DNA of 61,735 nt. It comes from an uncultured Parabacteroides sp. (GTDB lineage: Bacteria > Bacteroidota > Bacteroidia > Bacteroidales > Tannerellaceae). The stretch is taken from the NCBI GenBank assembly GCA_910577325.1, contig CAJTMR010000005.1:91081-152815 (forward strand), in the 5' to 3' direction. The translations under genes were made by a program, and so were the position numbers. Below are positions 61,684 to 61,735 of this stretch, piece by piece; the first letter of the stretch is position 1; each line of letters begins with the position of its first letter. The notes beneath the pieces are model-generated. The model did not search any database, was not told the DNA's origin, and saw only the letters and a list, made by a program, of their open reading frames with translations.

Positions 61684-61735
61684 GGCACTGTCCACAATTT
61701 TGTGTAAATAGAAAACTCCAGGATTCAGGTTTTAC
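61684..61735. mobile_element. Possible left end of an insertion sequence (IS256-like), cut by the window edge
   Basis: GGCACTGTCCACAATTTTGT begins abruptly 18 bp after the lipoprotein stop and is followed by GTAAATAG. This resembles the terminal inverted repeats of IS256-family elements, which often carry TGTCCACA...TTGTGTAAA. No transposase is visible, so this is a judgement from the end sequence alone. Confidence 0.4.

Overview
The window comes from a gut-type member of the Bacteroidales. Parabacteroides is my best guess, but that is an inference from gene content. Supporting signs are three SusC/SusD pairs, two ECF sigma/FecR anti-sigma modules, Bacteroidetes promoters with a TAnnTTTG -7 box, Tat-exported Gfo/Idh/MocA oxidoreductases, a serine-type sulfatase, and DUF4286 and DUF4301 proteins. 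Almost all DNA is coding. No phage, plasmid, CRISPR array or rRNA operon is visible. There is one tRNA gene, tRNA-Ala(GGC).

Layout. 1-9.4 kb: 3' end of a glycan-uptake locus (partial SusC, SusD), a cytosolic Gfo/Idh/MocA enzyme and a periplasmic GH2 beta-galactosidase. 9.5-14.8 kb: five tightly spaced genes encoding a tetraheme NrfH/NapC-like cytochrome fused to a SUMF1/FGE-type domain, a Tat-exported Gfo/Idh/MocA oxidoreductase, a Tat-exported TIM-barrel sugar isomerase-like enzyme, a degenerate RIC/hemerythrin-like protein and a LuxR-type regulator. 14.8-21.2 kb: a 20-bp palindrome, then a TonB receptor, an AmpG-like MFS carrier, HemN and HemG, which together look like a porphyrin-precursor salvage operon. 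21.4-25.1 kb: glutamate dehydrogenase, then an AmgK-like sugar kinase fused to a RapZ C-terminal domain and overlapping a MurU-like nucleotidyltransferase (cell-wall amino-sugar recycling). 25.6-35.3 kb: a sigma/FecR/SusC/SusD locus followed by two metallophosphoesterases, the first interrupted by a TGA codon. 35.5-41.2 kb: a tandem-receiver/PPDK_N protein, a second glutamate dehydrogenase, RuvC, a DUF4286 protein and tRNA-Ala. 41.2-46.1 kb: a sulfatase and two divergent Tat-exported Gfo/Idh/MocA enzymes separated by a MITE-like hairpin element. 46.2-56.4 kb: a DUF4301 protein and a minus-strand locus sigma/FecR/SusC/SusD/beta-helix protein. 56.6-61.7 kb: a RelA/SpoT homologue, the CCA-adding enzyme, a 461-bp imperfect palindromic repeat element, a lipoprotein, and what looks like the first bases of an insertion sequence.

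How it fits together. The cell imports oligosaccharides through SusCD pairs, cleaves them in the periplasm (GH2, sulfatase, phosphoesterases, beta-helix enzyme) and probably oxidises sugars with several Gfo/Idh/MocA enzymes. The most novel-looking unit is the cytochrome-SUMF1 operon at 9.5-14.8 kb. There a membrane quinol/heme protein is encoded next to exported sugar-oxidising and sugar-isomerising enzymes, suggesting a link between periplasmic sugar redox chemistry and the quinone pool. The AmgK-RapZ fusion and the porphyrin-salvage cluster are the next most interesting.
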